Source: Hymenobacter cellulosilyticus (GTDB lineage: Bacteria > Bacteroidota > Bacteroidia > Cytophagales > Hymenobacteraceae). From it: 64,000 bases of DNA. The notes beneath the pieces are model-generated. The model searched no databases. It worked only from the letters and a program-made list of their open reading frames with translations, and was not told the DNA's origin. Positions 24,605 through 32,361 of the stretch are shown piece by piece. The DNA is taken from assembly GCF_022919215.1 (NCBI RefSeq), contig NZ_CP095046.1:3648501-3712500 (forward strand). The letters are read 5' to 3'. A program made the position numbers and the translations under genes. The first letter of the stretch is position 1. The number at the start of each line of letters is the position of its first letter.

Positions 24605-25239
24605 ATGAAAAAGACCCTGAGAAACGCCTCTTTTGCTTGGTGCGCCGCCGCGCTAGCCACTGCAGGCCTGAGCAGCTGCTCCGACAACAAGACCACCGAA
24701 AAAGCTACCACCGAAACCGAGGCCATTGCCACCGTCGACTCGGCCGCCATGATGACCGACTCGGCCCGCATGGCCAAGCCCGAGGGCGTGATGGTCGACG
24801 GCGTGGCCATGACCCCGATAAGAGCATCATTCAGAACGCGGTGCAGGCCAGCAGCGTGAGTACCCTGGTGCGGGCCGTATCGGCCGCCGACCTGGGCGGT
24901 ACGCTCAGTGGCCCCGGCCCATTCACGGTATTTGCCCCCACCAACTCAGCCTTTATCCAGCTGCCCAAGGGCGCCATGGCCGGTCTGATGAAGCCCGAAA
25001 GCAAGGAAAAGCTTAAGGGCGTGCTGACCTACCACGTCATTGCCGGCCGCCTCGTAGCTTCCGACCTCAAAGACGGGCAGGAGCTTACCACCGTGAATGG
25101 TGAGAAAGTGAAAGTCTCGGTGAAAGGCGGCAAAATCATGATTAACAACGCCACCATCCAGATTCCCGACGTCATCTCCAGCAACGGCGTCACCCACATT
25201 GTCGACCAGGTGCTGCTGCCGCCCGCACCCAACATCTAA
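24605..25239 (+). CDS. fasciclin-domain lipoprotein (one frameshift)
   Basis: MKKTLRNASFAWCAAALATAG leads to the lipobox LSSC, so this is a lipoprotein. A Thr/Glu/Ala-rich linker follows to about residue 70. One C missing from the run at 24813-24816 joins VAMTP to DKSIIQNAVQASSVSTLVRAV, after which a single complete fasciclin (FAS1) domain reads through: GPFTVFAPTNSAFIQLP (H1 motif region), LTYHVIAGRLVASDL, INNATIQIPDVISSNGVTHIVDQVLLPP (H2 motif). Total about 211 residues. FAS1 lipoproteins are abundant in Bacteroidota and are thought to act in adhesion or surface stability. Confidence 0.88.
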
Positions 25240-25248
25240 GCGCCGGCC

Positions 25249-25427
25249 TGTCCTTGCGAGGACGTAGGACATTCCGCAAGTCAAGCGGCGTCAATCCGTC
25301 CTCGGCATTGTACGCAGTGACCCGTTACTCAGAAAGCCCTTTCCCGTAGCAAACAGGAAAGGGCTTTTCACTTAAAGTCGCTCAGTACATTTCAGAGGAC
25401 AGGTTGCTTCGCAAGCTCGCAAGGACA
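25249..25427. repeat. MITE-like repeat, family 2 (copy 1)
   Basis: A 179-bp element with perfect 12-bp terminal inverted repeats TGTCCTTGCGAG / CTCGCAAGGACA. It contains ATCCGTCCTCGGC, an internal AAAGCCCTTTCC hairpin and CATTTCAGAGGAC. A second copy in opposite orientation lies at 48201-48360. It occupies the gap between the fasciclin gene and rsgA. Confidence 0.8.
25333..25367. terminator. hairpin inside the repeat, possible terminator
   Basis: AAAGCCCTTTCC (25333-25344) and GGAAAGGGCTTT (25356-25367): a perfect 12-bp stem with T and A runs at its ends, so the repeat may bring its own bidirectional terminator between the convergent fasciclin and rsgA genes. Confidence 0.6.
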
Positions 25428-25449
25428 GCCTAAACAGAAAATAAACTGC

Positions 25450-26376
25450 CTAGTGGCGGTTGTCGTCGTCGTTGAGCATGCTCACGTAGCTGTCGTAGCG
25501 GGGCAGGGCAATCTTGCCTTTCTCCACGGCTTCGCGCACGGCGCAGCCGGGCTCGTGCACATGCTGGCAGTTGTGGTAGCGGCACTGATTGAGCAGGGCG
25601 CGCATCTCGGGGAAAAAGTGGGCCAGCTGCCCGGGTGGAATATCGACCAGCCCCAGCTCCTTGATGCCGGGCGTGTCAATCAGGTAGGTGCCGGGGCGTA
25701 CTTCCAGCATTTCGGCGAAGGTAGTAGTGTGCACACCCTTGTCGGAAAACTCGCTGATTTCGGCCGTCTTGATATCTAGATCGGGCACCAGGGCATTGAT
25801 GAGCGTGCTTTTGCCCACGCCCGAGTGCCCCGACAAGAGCGAAACTTTGCCATCGAGCAGGGCGTCGACGTCGGCTACGCCCTCCCCGGTTTCGGCCGAG
25901 CAGCGCAGGCCCGGGTAGCCGGTACGCTTGTACATCTTAAGAATCTGGTCCTGATAGTCGGCCAGATCCTCATCATAGAGGTCGGTTTTGTTGAAAATCA
26001 ACGTTACTGGGATGCTGTAGGCCTCGGCCGTGACCAGAAACCGGTCGATAAAGCCAAACGAAGTAGCCGGCGACACGAGCGTGACGACCAGCAGGGCTTG
26101 GTCTAGGTTGGCGCCTACAATGTGGGCGTGCTCGGCCTTGTGCACCGAGCGGCGGATGATGTAATTGCGCCGGGGCTCGATGTGGTGAATCACGCCCGCA
26201 CCCTCGGTTTGCTCCTCCACCGTGAAATCCACTTGGTCGCCCACGGCCAGCGGGTTGCTCACCTTCAGGTTCTTGTTCTTGAATTTGCCCCGCAGCCGGC
26301 AGCGGTGCAGCTTGCCGGTGGCCATTTCGCGCACCAGGTACCAAGAGCCCGTCGATTTAACTACAATACCGGTCAT
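25450..26376 (-). CDS. rsgA: ribosome small subunit-dependent GTPase A
   Basis: 308 residues. The G motifs are in circularly permuted order, the mark of this family: N-terminal OB domain, G4 NKTD (129-132), then G1 GHSGVGKS (183-190), G3 DTPG (234-237). The C-terminal zinc site is complete (C265, C270, H272, C278 in CRYHNCQHVHEPGC). RsgA checks and releases the maturing 30S subunit. The gene follows kdtA on the same strand, and the 110-nt gap between the two is entirely filled by a microrepeat hairpin whose inner edge is one base from this start codon. Confidence 0.95.
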   Translation of the reverse strand: MTGIVVKSTGSWYLVREMATGKLHRCRLRGKFKNKNLKVSNPLAVGDQVDFTVEEQTEGAGVIHHIEPRRNYIIRRSVHKAEHAHIVGANLDQALLVVTLVSPATSFGFIDRFLVTAEAYSIPVTLIFNKTDLYDEDLADYQDQILKMYKRTGYPGLRCSAETGEGVADVDALLDGKVSLLSGHSGVGKSTLINALVPDLDIKTAEISEFSDKGVHTTTFAEMLEVRPGTYLIDTPGIKELGLVDIPPGQLAHFFPEMRALLNQCRYHNCQHVHEPGCAVREAVEKGKIALPRYDSYVSMLNDDDNRH

Positions 26377-26377
26377 A

Positions 26378-26507
26378 GGGTGAAATTGTGAGAGGGTGAA
26401 ATGGTGAGTTTGGGGAATGGAAGAATGATGAACTGATTTGCATTGGTGCGTTGCCGCACAGATGAAACGACAAACTCACCATTTCACTATTTCACCATCT
26501 CACCATC
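26378..26507 (-). repeat. microrepeat hairpin A between kdtA and rsgA (8-nt units)
   Basis: Left arm 26378-26412 and right arm 26471-26505 are inverted copies with 29 of 35 positions matching. Each arm is a degenerate tandem of octamers such as GGTGAAAT, GGTGAGTT and TGTGAGAG. The right arm overlaps the kdtA 3' end and supplies its stop codon; the left arm ends next to the rsgA ATG. Confidence 0.85.
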
Positions 26508-27737
26508 AAGCCAGCGCATGATAAGAGCAGTGGCGCCGGCTTTTTGGTGGACGTATTCCAGGCTCAGGTCCTGGACGACGAGGCGGTTGGTTTCGTAGTG
26601 AAACAGGGGCGCAAAGGCGTCCTTCAGCTCCTGGGCCGTGCGCACGGGGAAGGCGCAGCCTAGTTCTACCAGGTCGATGGCCTCCTGAAACTTGCCGTAG
26701 GTGGGCCCAAAGAACAGCGGGAGCCCGAAAGCCGCGGCTTCCAGCGTGTTGTGCAGCCCTTTGCCAAACGCCCCGCCCACGTAGGCATAGTGCCCGAACC
26801 GGTAGAGCTGGCTGAGCAAACCCACGTTGTCGATAAGCAACACCGAGGCCTGAGCCACGGTAGCGGGCTGGGCCTGGGAGTAGCGCACCACGCTACCCGG
26901 CAGCGCCTCTTCCACGATGCGCAGGTTGGCCTCACTGATTTCGTGGGGCGCCACGATAAAGCGCAGCTCGTGCTGGTACTGCTGCATTAGCGGGGTCAGC
27001 ACGGGCATGTCCTCGGGCCAGCTGCTGCCCACAATGCAGACCGGCAGCCAGTCGTCGGTAAAGGCATCGACCAGCGGCAACTCCTTGGGCGGAGCTAAGG
27101 CCGTGCGCACCACGGTATCGAAGCGGGTGTCGCCGGCCACGCTGGCCTGGGTGATGCCGGCCTGGCGCAGCAGCTGCACGGAGGCTTCGTTCTGGGTGAA
27201 GATGTGGGTGAAGCACTGCAGCATACGGCGGTAAAAACCACCCCAGGGCTTGAAAAACACTTGCCCGGGCCGGAAAATGGCCGACACGCAGATGGTGGGC
27301 ACTCCACGCTGCCGCAGGCCGGAGAGCAGGTAATACCAGAACTCATACTTTACGAACACCGCCAGCCGGGGCTGTACCGCGTCAAGAAACGCCGCGGCAT
27401 TGTGCTGGGTGTCGAGGGGCAGGTAGAAGACATAATCAGCCCCGGGCCAGTTGTGGCGTACCGCGTAGCCCGAGGGCGAGAAGAACGTCAGCACGATTTT
27501 GTGGCCGGGGTGGCGCTGGGCGTAGGCTTCGATGAGCGGGCGGCCCTGCTCAAACTCGCCCAGGGAGGCGCAGTGAAACCACACCCGGGGCGCAGTATCG
27601 GCCTGCAGCGTCTGACGAATGTGCTCCAGCAGGCCCTGGCGCCCGGCCACCCACTGGGCCGCCTTGGGCACGAAGGGTGCTACCAGCCGCAGCAGTAGGG
27701 CGTAGAGGTGGAGGCCAATGGTATATAGAAAACGCAA
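26487..27737 (-). CDS. kdtA: 3-deoxy-D-manno-octulosonic acid transferase
   Basis: 416 residues, intact. KdtA/WaaA joins Kdo sugars from CMP-Kdo to lipid IVA in lipopolysaccharide synthesis. An N-terminal membrane anchor (FLYTIGLHLYALLLRLVAPF) precedes the Kdo-transferase domain VWFHCASLGEFEQGRPLIEAY, with the family motif SLGEFEQ holding the catalytic Glu. YVFYLPLDTQHNAAAFLDAV and VFVKYEFWYYLL follow, and CMP-Kdo site motifs lie in the C-terminal GT-B domain (YVGGAFGKGLHNTLEAAAFGLPLFFGPTYGKF). The last residues, LDGEMVK, and the stop codon derive from the repeat hairpin that follows. Confidence 0.95.
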   Translation of the reverse strand: MRFLYTIGLHLYALLLRLVAPFVPKAAQWVAGRQGLLEHIRQTLQADTAPRVWFHCASLGEFEQGRPLIEAYAQRHPGHKIVLTFFSPSGYAVRHNWPGADYVFYLPLDTQHNAAAFLDAVQPRLAVFVKYEFWYYLLSGLRQRGVPTICVSAIFRPGQVFFKPWGGFYRRMLQCFTHIFTQNEASVQLLRQAGITQASVAGDTRFDTVVRTALAPPKELPLVDAFTDDWLPVCIVGSSWPEDMPVLTPLMQQYQHELRFIVAPHEISEANLRIVEEALPGSVVRYSQAQPATVAQASVLLIDNVGLLSQLYRFGHYAYVGGAFGKGLHNTLEAAAFGLPLFFGPTYGKFQEAIDLVELGCAFPVRTAQELKDAFAPLFHYETNRLVVQDLSLEYVHQKAGATALIMRWLDGEMVK

Positions 27738-27788
27738 GTCGGGGAGCGTGGGCTAAGAGAATGGGGCAGGTAAAGCCGAATAATCCGG

Positions 27789-27796
27789 CAAAAATA
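27789..27796 (-). promoter_or_regulatory. -7 element TATTTTTG for kdtA
   Basis: Minus-strand TATTTTTG matches TAnnTTTG, 51 nt upstream of the kdtA start. Confidence 0.5.
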
Positions 27797-27821
27797 GCTT
27801 TTTACCAGCCGTTAAACGAAA

Positions 27822-27849
27822 AAAGCCCCAACCAGGCGGTTGGGGCTTT
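27822..27849 (-). terminator. terminator of the peroxiredoxin gene
   Basis: AAAGCCCCAAC (27822-27832) and GTTGGGGCTTT (27839-27849), perfect 11-bp stem followed on the minus strand by a T-rich tract. Confidence 0.85.
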
Positions 27850-27887
27850 CCGAATCAGCAGCCGAAGCTTCCGATAAAGACTAGAAA

Positions 27888-28526
27888 CTAGTGGGAAGCC
27901 TGCTTGCCCAGGTAGTTGGCTACGCCCTCCCGGGTGGCGTGCATGGCTTCTTTGCCTTCTTCCCAGTTGGCGGGGCATACCTCCCCTTTGGCTTCGAAGT
28001 ACTGCAGGGCATCCACCATGCGCATGGCTTCGTCGATGCTGCGGCCCAGCGGACCGTCGTTTACCACCTGGTGGCGCACGATGCCGTCCTTGTCGATCAG
28101 GAACAGGCCGCGGTAGGCCAGGGGCGAGCCAACGAAGGTCATTTCGCCAGCTTCGTTGTAGTCGTAGTGGCCGCCCAGCACGTCGTAGTTCGAGGCAATG
28201 GTCTTGGTAGCGTCAGCCACCAGCGGGTAGGTTACACCCTCGATGCCGCCGTTGTCGCGGGGCGTCTGCAGCCAGGCAAAGTGCGAGAAGTGCGTATCGG
28301 TCGAGCAGCCCACAATGGCTACGCCCTTGGCTTCGAAATCGGCCAGACGGTCCTGGAACGCAATGATTTCGGTGGGGCACACGAAAGTGAAGTCGGCGGG
28401 GTAGAAATAGAAGATAACGTGCTTCTTACCCAGGTAGCGGTCCAAAGAGAAGTCCTCTTCGAATTCGCTGTCGATTACGGCCGTAGCCTTGAAAGAAGGA
28501 GCACGCTTGCCAACGAGAACTGCCAT
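27888..28526 (-). CDS. typical 2-Cys peroxiredoxin (AhpC/TSA family)
   Basis: 212 residues, intact. The peroxidatic Cys 50 lies in YFYPADFTFVCPTEI and the resolving Cys 184 in GEVCPANW. The layout (SFKATAVIDSEFEEDFSLDRYLGKKHVIFYFYP, then a C-terminal extension to GVANYLGKQ) is that of Prx1/AhpC-type decameric enzymes that reduce H2O2 and organic peroxides. A Fur-family regulator gene lies just upstream on the same strand, separated by a 128-nt gap with a microrepeat hairpin. That arrangement suggests peroxide-responsive control, but no operator could be picked out. Confidence 0.94.
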   Translation of the reverse strand: MAVLVGKRAPSFKATAVIDSEFEEDFSLDRYLGKKHVIFYFYPADFTFVCPTEIIAFQDRLADFEAKGVAIVGCSTDTHFSHFAWLQTPRDNGGIEGVTYPLVADATKTIASNYDVLGGHYDYNEAGEMTFVGSPLAYRGLFLIDKDGIVRHQVVNDGPLGRSIDEAMRMVDALQYFEAKGEVCPANWEEGKEAMHATREGVANYLGKQASH

Positions 28527-28581
28527 TGTATTTGGGGTATTATGTAAGTGAAAAGAGAAAAGTAGAAGTCAGATTTTAAAG

Positions 28582-28649
28582 CTCAGAACTTAGAAAGCAG
28601 AACTCGGCGTATAAACAGCTAGCCAAGTTCTACCCTCTGAGTTCTTAGT
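28582..28649 (-). repeat. microrepeat hairpin E between the Fur gene and peroxiredoxin (7-nt units)
   Basis: The left arm near 28584-28607 is built of AGAACTT/AGAAAGC/AGAACTC heptamers. The right arm near 28623-28647 is the inverse with about six mismatches in 25. It sits inside the 128-nt gap, starting 7 nt after the regulator stop. Confidence 0.7.
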
Positions 28650-28654
28650 GCTAT

Positions 28655-29119
28655 TCAAGAGGAAGTCCGGGAGCCGGCAATGTGCAGGGAGAAGGAGTGG
28701 GGCTGGAAGTTGCCCAGGCCGTGGCTCGCAAAAAACTCGCGGATCAGCGCGTCCAGCTCGGGGTTGCTGTAGTCGATGATTTCCTTGGTGTCGGTGCAAT
28801 ACAGGTGGTGGTGGGCCGTGCAGTCCGAATCGTAGCGGCGGCAGGCGCCCTCGGCCGAAGCCACGCGCTTGGTCAGCCCGGCCGCCACAAAGCTATCCAG
28901 GGTTTTGTACACGGTCCCCAGCGACACGGTTGGCTCGGTGGCGGCTACCTGCCGGTGCACCTGCTCGGCGGTGGGGTGGCCCGGTAGCACCACCAAGCTC
29001 TCCAGAATCAGGATGCGCTGGGTGGTAGCCCGCAGCCCGGCCGTAGCCAGGCGCTGGCGTAGCTCGTCCCGGTTGGGCTGGCAAGCTGCAAACTCAGAAT
29101 GGTCGGAAAAAGGTGTCAC
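28655..29119 (-). CDS. Fur/PerR-family transcriptional regulator without CxxC zinc motif
   Basis: 154 residues from a GTG at 29119 (VTPFSDHSEFAACQPNRDEL). The frame opens further upstream to 29170, but a promoter motif TACCTTTG at 29139-29146 lies between, so the shorter start is preferred. The winged helix is LATAGLRATTQRILILESL, and the recognition region VSLGTVYKTLDSF is the Fur signature. The dimerisation domain has the metal-site HHHLYC (His 103-105). The structural zinc CxxC of Fur and PerR is not kept: the pair reads CTDT at 108-111 and no second CxxC follows. The gene adjoins a peroxiredoxin, which suggests peroxide sensing rather than iron control. Confidence 0.88.
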   Translation of the reverse strand: MTPFSDHSEFAACQPNRDELRQRLATAGLRATTQRILILESLVVLPGHPTAEQVHRQVAATEPTVSLGTVYKTLDSFVAAGLTKRVASAEGACRRYDSDCTAHHHLYCTDTKEIIDYSNPELDALIREFFASHGLGNFQPHSFSLHIAGSRTSS

Positions 29120-29138
29120 AGGTAAGAATGATTCTCCA

Positions 29139-29146
29139 CAAAGGTA
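29139..29146 (-). promoter_or_regulatory. -7 element TACCTTTG that decides the Fur-family start
   Basis: Minus-strand TACCTTTG matches TAnnTTTG and lies inside the longest possible reading frame, 20 nt before the GTG at 29119. Confidence 0.5.
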
Positions 29147-29218
29147 GTTGGAGAAGTCATTGCCCGCCAAAAAGGTTTAAAAAACGATTAAAATCAGGTT
29201 TTCGAATTCTTGCCCCGG

Positions 29219-30514
29219 CTAGATCAGGCCTTCCACAGGCAGGCTCCGGCATACAAACTGGAAGGTCTGGCGGCTGCGCTGCTCGAGCAGCAGCTCCCGG
29301 CCCATCGTGAGCCGCTGCAAACTGGCCTTATCGTAGTTCTTGATGGTGTAGAGCTCCAGCTCCGTGTTGTAGTGAATCGTGAACTGGTCGCGCAGCTGGC
29401 TCAGTAGCTTCTCCAGGCGGTAGGCGGAAAAGTCGGTGCAGACCGAAAAGGAAATGGCCGAGTTCTGCATCATGTTGATTTTGAGCCGCACCTGGGCTAG
29501 AGCCCCAAAAATCACTTCCAGATTCTCCTCCGAAATAAAGGTCAGATCCTTTGATTCAAACGAAATCAGGCACTGCCCGTCCTTGCGGATAAAGGCTGGC
29601 GCCAGGGGCTCGTGCCGCCCGTCGCCGATGCGCGTGCCCTCGGCCGTGGGGTTCAGAAACGACTTGACCAGCAGCGGAATCTGCCGCACGGCCAGGGGCT
29701 TGATGGTTTTGGGGTGAATAACTGACGCTCCGTAGTACGCCATTTCGATGGTTTCCTGGTAGCTGATCTGCGGAAACCGCACCGTGTCGGCAAAAAACTT
29801 GGGGTCGGCGTTGAGCAAACCGGCTACGTCTTTCCAGATGGTGACCGACTCAGCCTGCAGGCAGTAGGCAAAAATGGCGGCCGTATAATCGGAGCCTTCT
29901 CGGCCTAGTGTGGTAGTCTGCCCATTCGGCGTGCCACCCAGAAAACCCTGGGTCACGACCGGCCCACGCTGCAGCAAAGCGGGCAGCTGGTCGCGCACGT
30001 TCCACTCGGTCGTGGGCCAGTCGATGCGGCCCTCCCGCCAGGTGTGGTCGGTGCGCAGCAGGGGGCGGCAGTCGAGCCACTGCGCGTCCAGAGCCCGGGC
30101 TACGATGCAGGTGGCTAGCAGTTCGCCGAAGCTGATGACTTGGTCGTAGCGCTGGTCGTAGGTGTCGGCTGGGGGAGCTTGCTGGCGCAGATCCGCCAGC
30201 TGCCCGCTCAGTTCGTCCAGCAGGGTGGTCAGCTGACTTGCTTCCCCCGCGTCGGGCCCGAACAGCTCCTGGGCCACCCCGGTGTGGAAGCTGCGCAGCA
30301 ACTCAAGCTGGGGCGAAAAGTCCTGCCCGGTAAAAGCCCGCTGAAAGATTTCCTCCAGGGCATTAGTGGTTTTGCCCATAGCTGAAACCACGATGAGAAG
30401 CTGCTGCCCGGCCGTGTGTTCCCGCACGATTTGGGTTAGATTCCGGATGGCGGCCGCGTCTTTTACCGAGGCGCCGCCGAACTTATATACCTGGAGGGAA
30501 TGGGGTTCCTGCAT
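29219..30514 (-). CDS. lysC: aspartate kinase
   Basis: 431 residues, intact, monofunctional. It phosphorylates aspartate, the first step to Lys, Thr and Met. The signature KFGGASVKDAAAI (residues 11-23) opens the amino-acid kinase domain. EGRIDWPTTEWNVRDQLPALL, VTQGFLGGTPNGQTTTLGREGSDYTAA (the conserved G(R)GGSD-type loop, here GREGSDY) and YGASVIHPKTIKPL follow. The C-terminal 130 residues carry ACT-type strands for allosteric control. A TACTTTTG promoter motif ends only 4 nt before the ATG, so the mRNA may be leaderless. It is divergent from fbp. Confidence 0.94.
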   Translation of the reverse strand: MQEPHSLQVYKFGGASVKDAAAIRNLTQIVREHTAGQQLLIVVSAMGKTTNALEEIFQRAFTGQDFSPQLELLRSFHTGVAQELFGPDAGEASQLTTLLDELSGQLADLRQQAPPADTYDQRYDQVISFGELLATCIVARALDAQWLDCRPLLRTDHTWREGRIDWPTTEWNVRDQLPALLQRGPVVTQGFLGGTPNGQTTTLGREGSDYTAAIFAYCLQAESVTIWKDVAGLLNADPKFFADTVRFPQISYQETIEMAYYGASVIHPKTIKPLAVRQIPLLVKSFLNPTAEGTRIGDGRHEPLAPAFIRKDGQCLISFESKDLTFISEENLEVIFGALAQVRLKINMMQNSAISFSVCTDFSAYRLEKLLSQLRDQFTIHYNTELELYTIKNYDKASLQRLTMGRELLLEQRSRQTFQFVCRSLPVEGLI

Positions 30515-30518
30515 GGGC

Positions 30519-30526
30519 CAAAAGTA
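30519..30526 (-). promoter_or_regulatory. -7 element TACTTTTG abutting the lysC start
   Basis: Minus-strand TACTTTTG matches TAnnTTTG with 4 nt to the ATG; transcription would begin at the start codon. Confidence 0.5.
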
Positions 30527-30557
30527 GGCAGCGGGCGGCAGATGTGGCGAAAAAGCT

Positions 30558-30565
30558 TAGTTTTG
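30558..30565 (+). promoter_or_regulatory. -7 element TAGTTTTG for fbp
   Basis: TAGTTTTG matches TAnnTTTG, 34 nt before the ATG at 30600. Confidence 0.5.
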
Positions 30566-30599
30566 TAGGCCAGAACCACCTGCTCACCCACCCACTTTT

Positions 30600-31622
30600 A
30601 TGGACCACAACAAACTGGCTCTCCCCGTCGGTACCACCCTCGACCGATTCATCATGCGCAAGCAGGAGGACTTCCCCTACGCCACCGGGGAGCTCTCCCA
30701 GCTGCTGCGTGATATTGCCTTGGCAGCCAAGATTGTCAACCGCGAAATCAACCGCTCTGGCCTCATCGACATTGCCGGCGCCTATGGCAACCAGAACGTG
30801 CAGGGCGAAGACCAGCAGAAGCTCGACGTCATTGCCAACATTCGCTTTATCCGGGCCCTGCGCAACGGGGGCGAGGTCTGCACCATCATTTCCGAGGAAG
30901 ACGAGGACATGATTCAGACCGGCAACAACCAGGGCAAGTACGTGGTAGCCATCGACCCCCTGGACGGCTCCTCGAACATTGACGTGAACGTCAGCATCGG
31001 CACCATTTTCAGCATCTACCGCCGCGTCTCGGCCACGGGCTCCGAAGGCACCGAACAGGACTGCCTGCAAACCGGGACCCATCAGGTAGCCGCCGGCTAC
31101 GTAATTTACGGCTCGAGTACCATGCTGGTGTACACCACCGGCAACGGCGTGAATGGCTTTACCTACGAAAACTCCCTGGGTGAATTCTTCCTCTCGCACC
31201 CCAACATCAGCACGCCCAAAACCGGCGCTATTTATTCCATCAACGAAGGCAGTTCGGAGTTTTTCTCGGAAGGCACCGCTGCCTTTGTGGCCCACTGCAA
31301 GCAGCAGGGCTACTCGGCCCGCTACATTGGCTCGTTGGTAGCCGATTTTCACCGCAACCTGCTCAAGGGCGGGATCTATATGTATCCGGCGACCAAGAAA
31401 GCGCCCAACGGTAAGCTGCGCCTTATGTACGAGTGCAACGCCCTGGCCTTTATCGTGGAGCAAGCCGGGGGCAAGTCCAGCAACGGCCGCAGCCGCACCA
31501 TGGAAATCGAGCCCAAAGGCCTGCACGACCGGAGCCCGCTCTTCATTGGCTCAACGGAGCTCGTGGAGAAGGCCGAAGAGTTTCTGACCGCCGAGTATTC
31601 CGACGCTGTAGCTTCGCTCTAA
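30600..31622 (+). CDS. fbp: class I fructose-1,6-bisphosphatase
   Basis: 340 residues, intact. It hydrolyses fructose-1,6-bisphosphate in gluconeogenesis. Metal-binding motifs of class I enzymes are present: IISEEDED (about 96-103) and [25 protein letters not shown] (DPLDGSS at 119-125). Substrate-binding regions [45 protein letters not shown] and [24 protein letters not shown] are also complete. The 340-residue length is normal. The gene has its own promoter and a strong terminator. Confidence 0.96.
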   Translation: MDHNKLALPVGTTLDRFIMRKQEDFPYATGELSQLLRDIALAAKIVNREINRSGLIDIAGAYGNQNVQGEDQQKLDVIANIRFIRALRNGGEVCTIISEEDEDMIQTGNNQGKYVVAIDPLDGSSNIDVNVSIGTIFSIYRRVSATGSEGTEQDCLQTGTHQVAAGYVIYGSSTMLVYTTGNGVNGFTYENSLGEFFLSHPNISTPKTGAIYSINEGSSEFFSEGTAAFVAHCKQQGYSARYIGSLVADFHRNLLKGGIYMYPATKKAPNGKLRLMYECNALAFIVEQAGGKSSNGRSRTMEIEPKGLHDRSPLFIGSTELVEKAEEFLTAEYSDAVASL

Positions 31623-31640
31623 CTCAGGCAATGGTAGCAT

Positions 31641-31677
31641 AAAAAAGCCCGGCGGATTGGATCCACCGGGCTTTTTT
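31641..31677. terminator. bidirectional terminator after fbp
   Basis: AAAAAAGCCCGG and CCGGGCTTTTTT form a stem with a short loop, between convergent fbp and the DUF5606 gene. Confidence 0.88.
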
Positions 31678-31706
31678 AGTAAGAGGAGAGAAGCTTCCGC
31701 CCCTTT

Positions 31707-32330
31707 CTACTTGCTCTTTTTCGATGGCGTATCCGTGCCAGCTTCCGGGTTACCGGCTGCATTAGCGTCTGCCTCGGTCGGGATAATTCCGGCCGTGCTC
31801 AGTGCCTCATCGGCGGCAGGCGTTTCCTGCTGGGTGCCTGCCTCAGTCGACTCCTTGGTAGCGGTTTGGTTGTCGGACTTTGGCTGGGCTTCGGAAGCTT
31901 CCTCCGTGGCCTCCGCAGGCTGCTCCGCGTCGGCAGCCTGGTATTGCAGGCGGCTGCTCACGGCTTTGTACCACGATACCAGTTTTTTGATATCCGACAT
32001 GTACACGCGCTGCCGATCGTAGTCAGGAATCACCTCGCCCATGAACGTGGCCAGTTCCCGGTCATCCGACTTGTTGGTAACGGTCAGATCGGTACCGAAC
32101 TTCTGGTAAATCCGGTCGAATACCTCCGTCAGCGGAATGGTTTGGTCGTAGTCCTGGGTGTAAATGGAAATCTCCTGCAGCAGCGAAACTTTGTTGCGCG
32201 CCGAGGCTACGGAGCGGGTGCCGCGTTCATCAAGCGACTCTACAATGACGCCGGCTCGGGTAGGACGCACCAGGCGATACAGACCGGGCATTCCACTGAT
32301 TGCGGCAATTTCCTTGAGGTCGTAGGGCAT
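31707..32330 (-). CDS. DUF5606 family protein
   Basis: 207 residues, intact. The conserved N-terminal 135 residues start MPYDLKEIAAISGMPGLYRLVRP and include VIVESLDERGTR, SLLQEISIYTQ and VYMSDIKKLVSWYKAV. This is the Bacteroidota-specific DUF5606, whose first part has an SH3-like small barrel appearance. The C-terminal 70 residues are a disordered, acidic and Ala/Glu/Thr-rich tail ending in KKSK. Function unknown. The TonB-like gene lies upstream on the same strand, 31 bp away. Confidence 0.85.
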   Translation of the reverse strand: MPYDLKEIAAISGMPGLYRLVRPTRAGVIVESLDERGTRSVASARNKVSLLQEISIYTQDYDQTIPLTEVFDRIYQKFGTDLTVTNKSDDRELATFMGEVIPDYDRQRVYMSDIKKLVSWYKAVSSRLQYQAADAEQPAEATEEASEAQPKSDNQTATKESTEAGTQQETPAADEALSTAGIIPTEADANAAGNPEAGTDTPSKKSK

Positions 32331-32361
32331 AGAAAAAAGGGTTGGGTAAGAAAATCAAATG

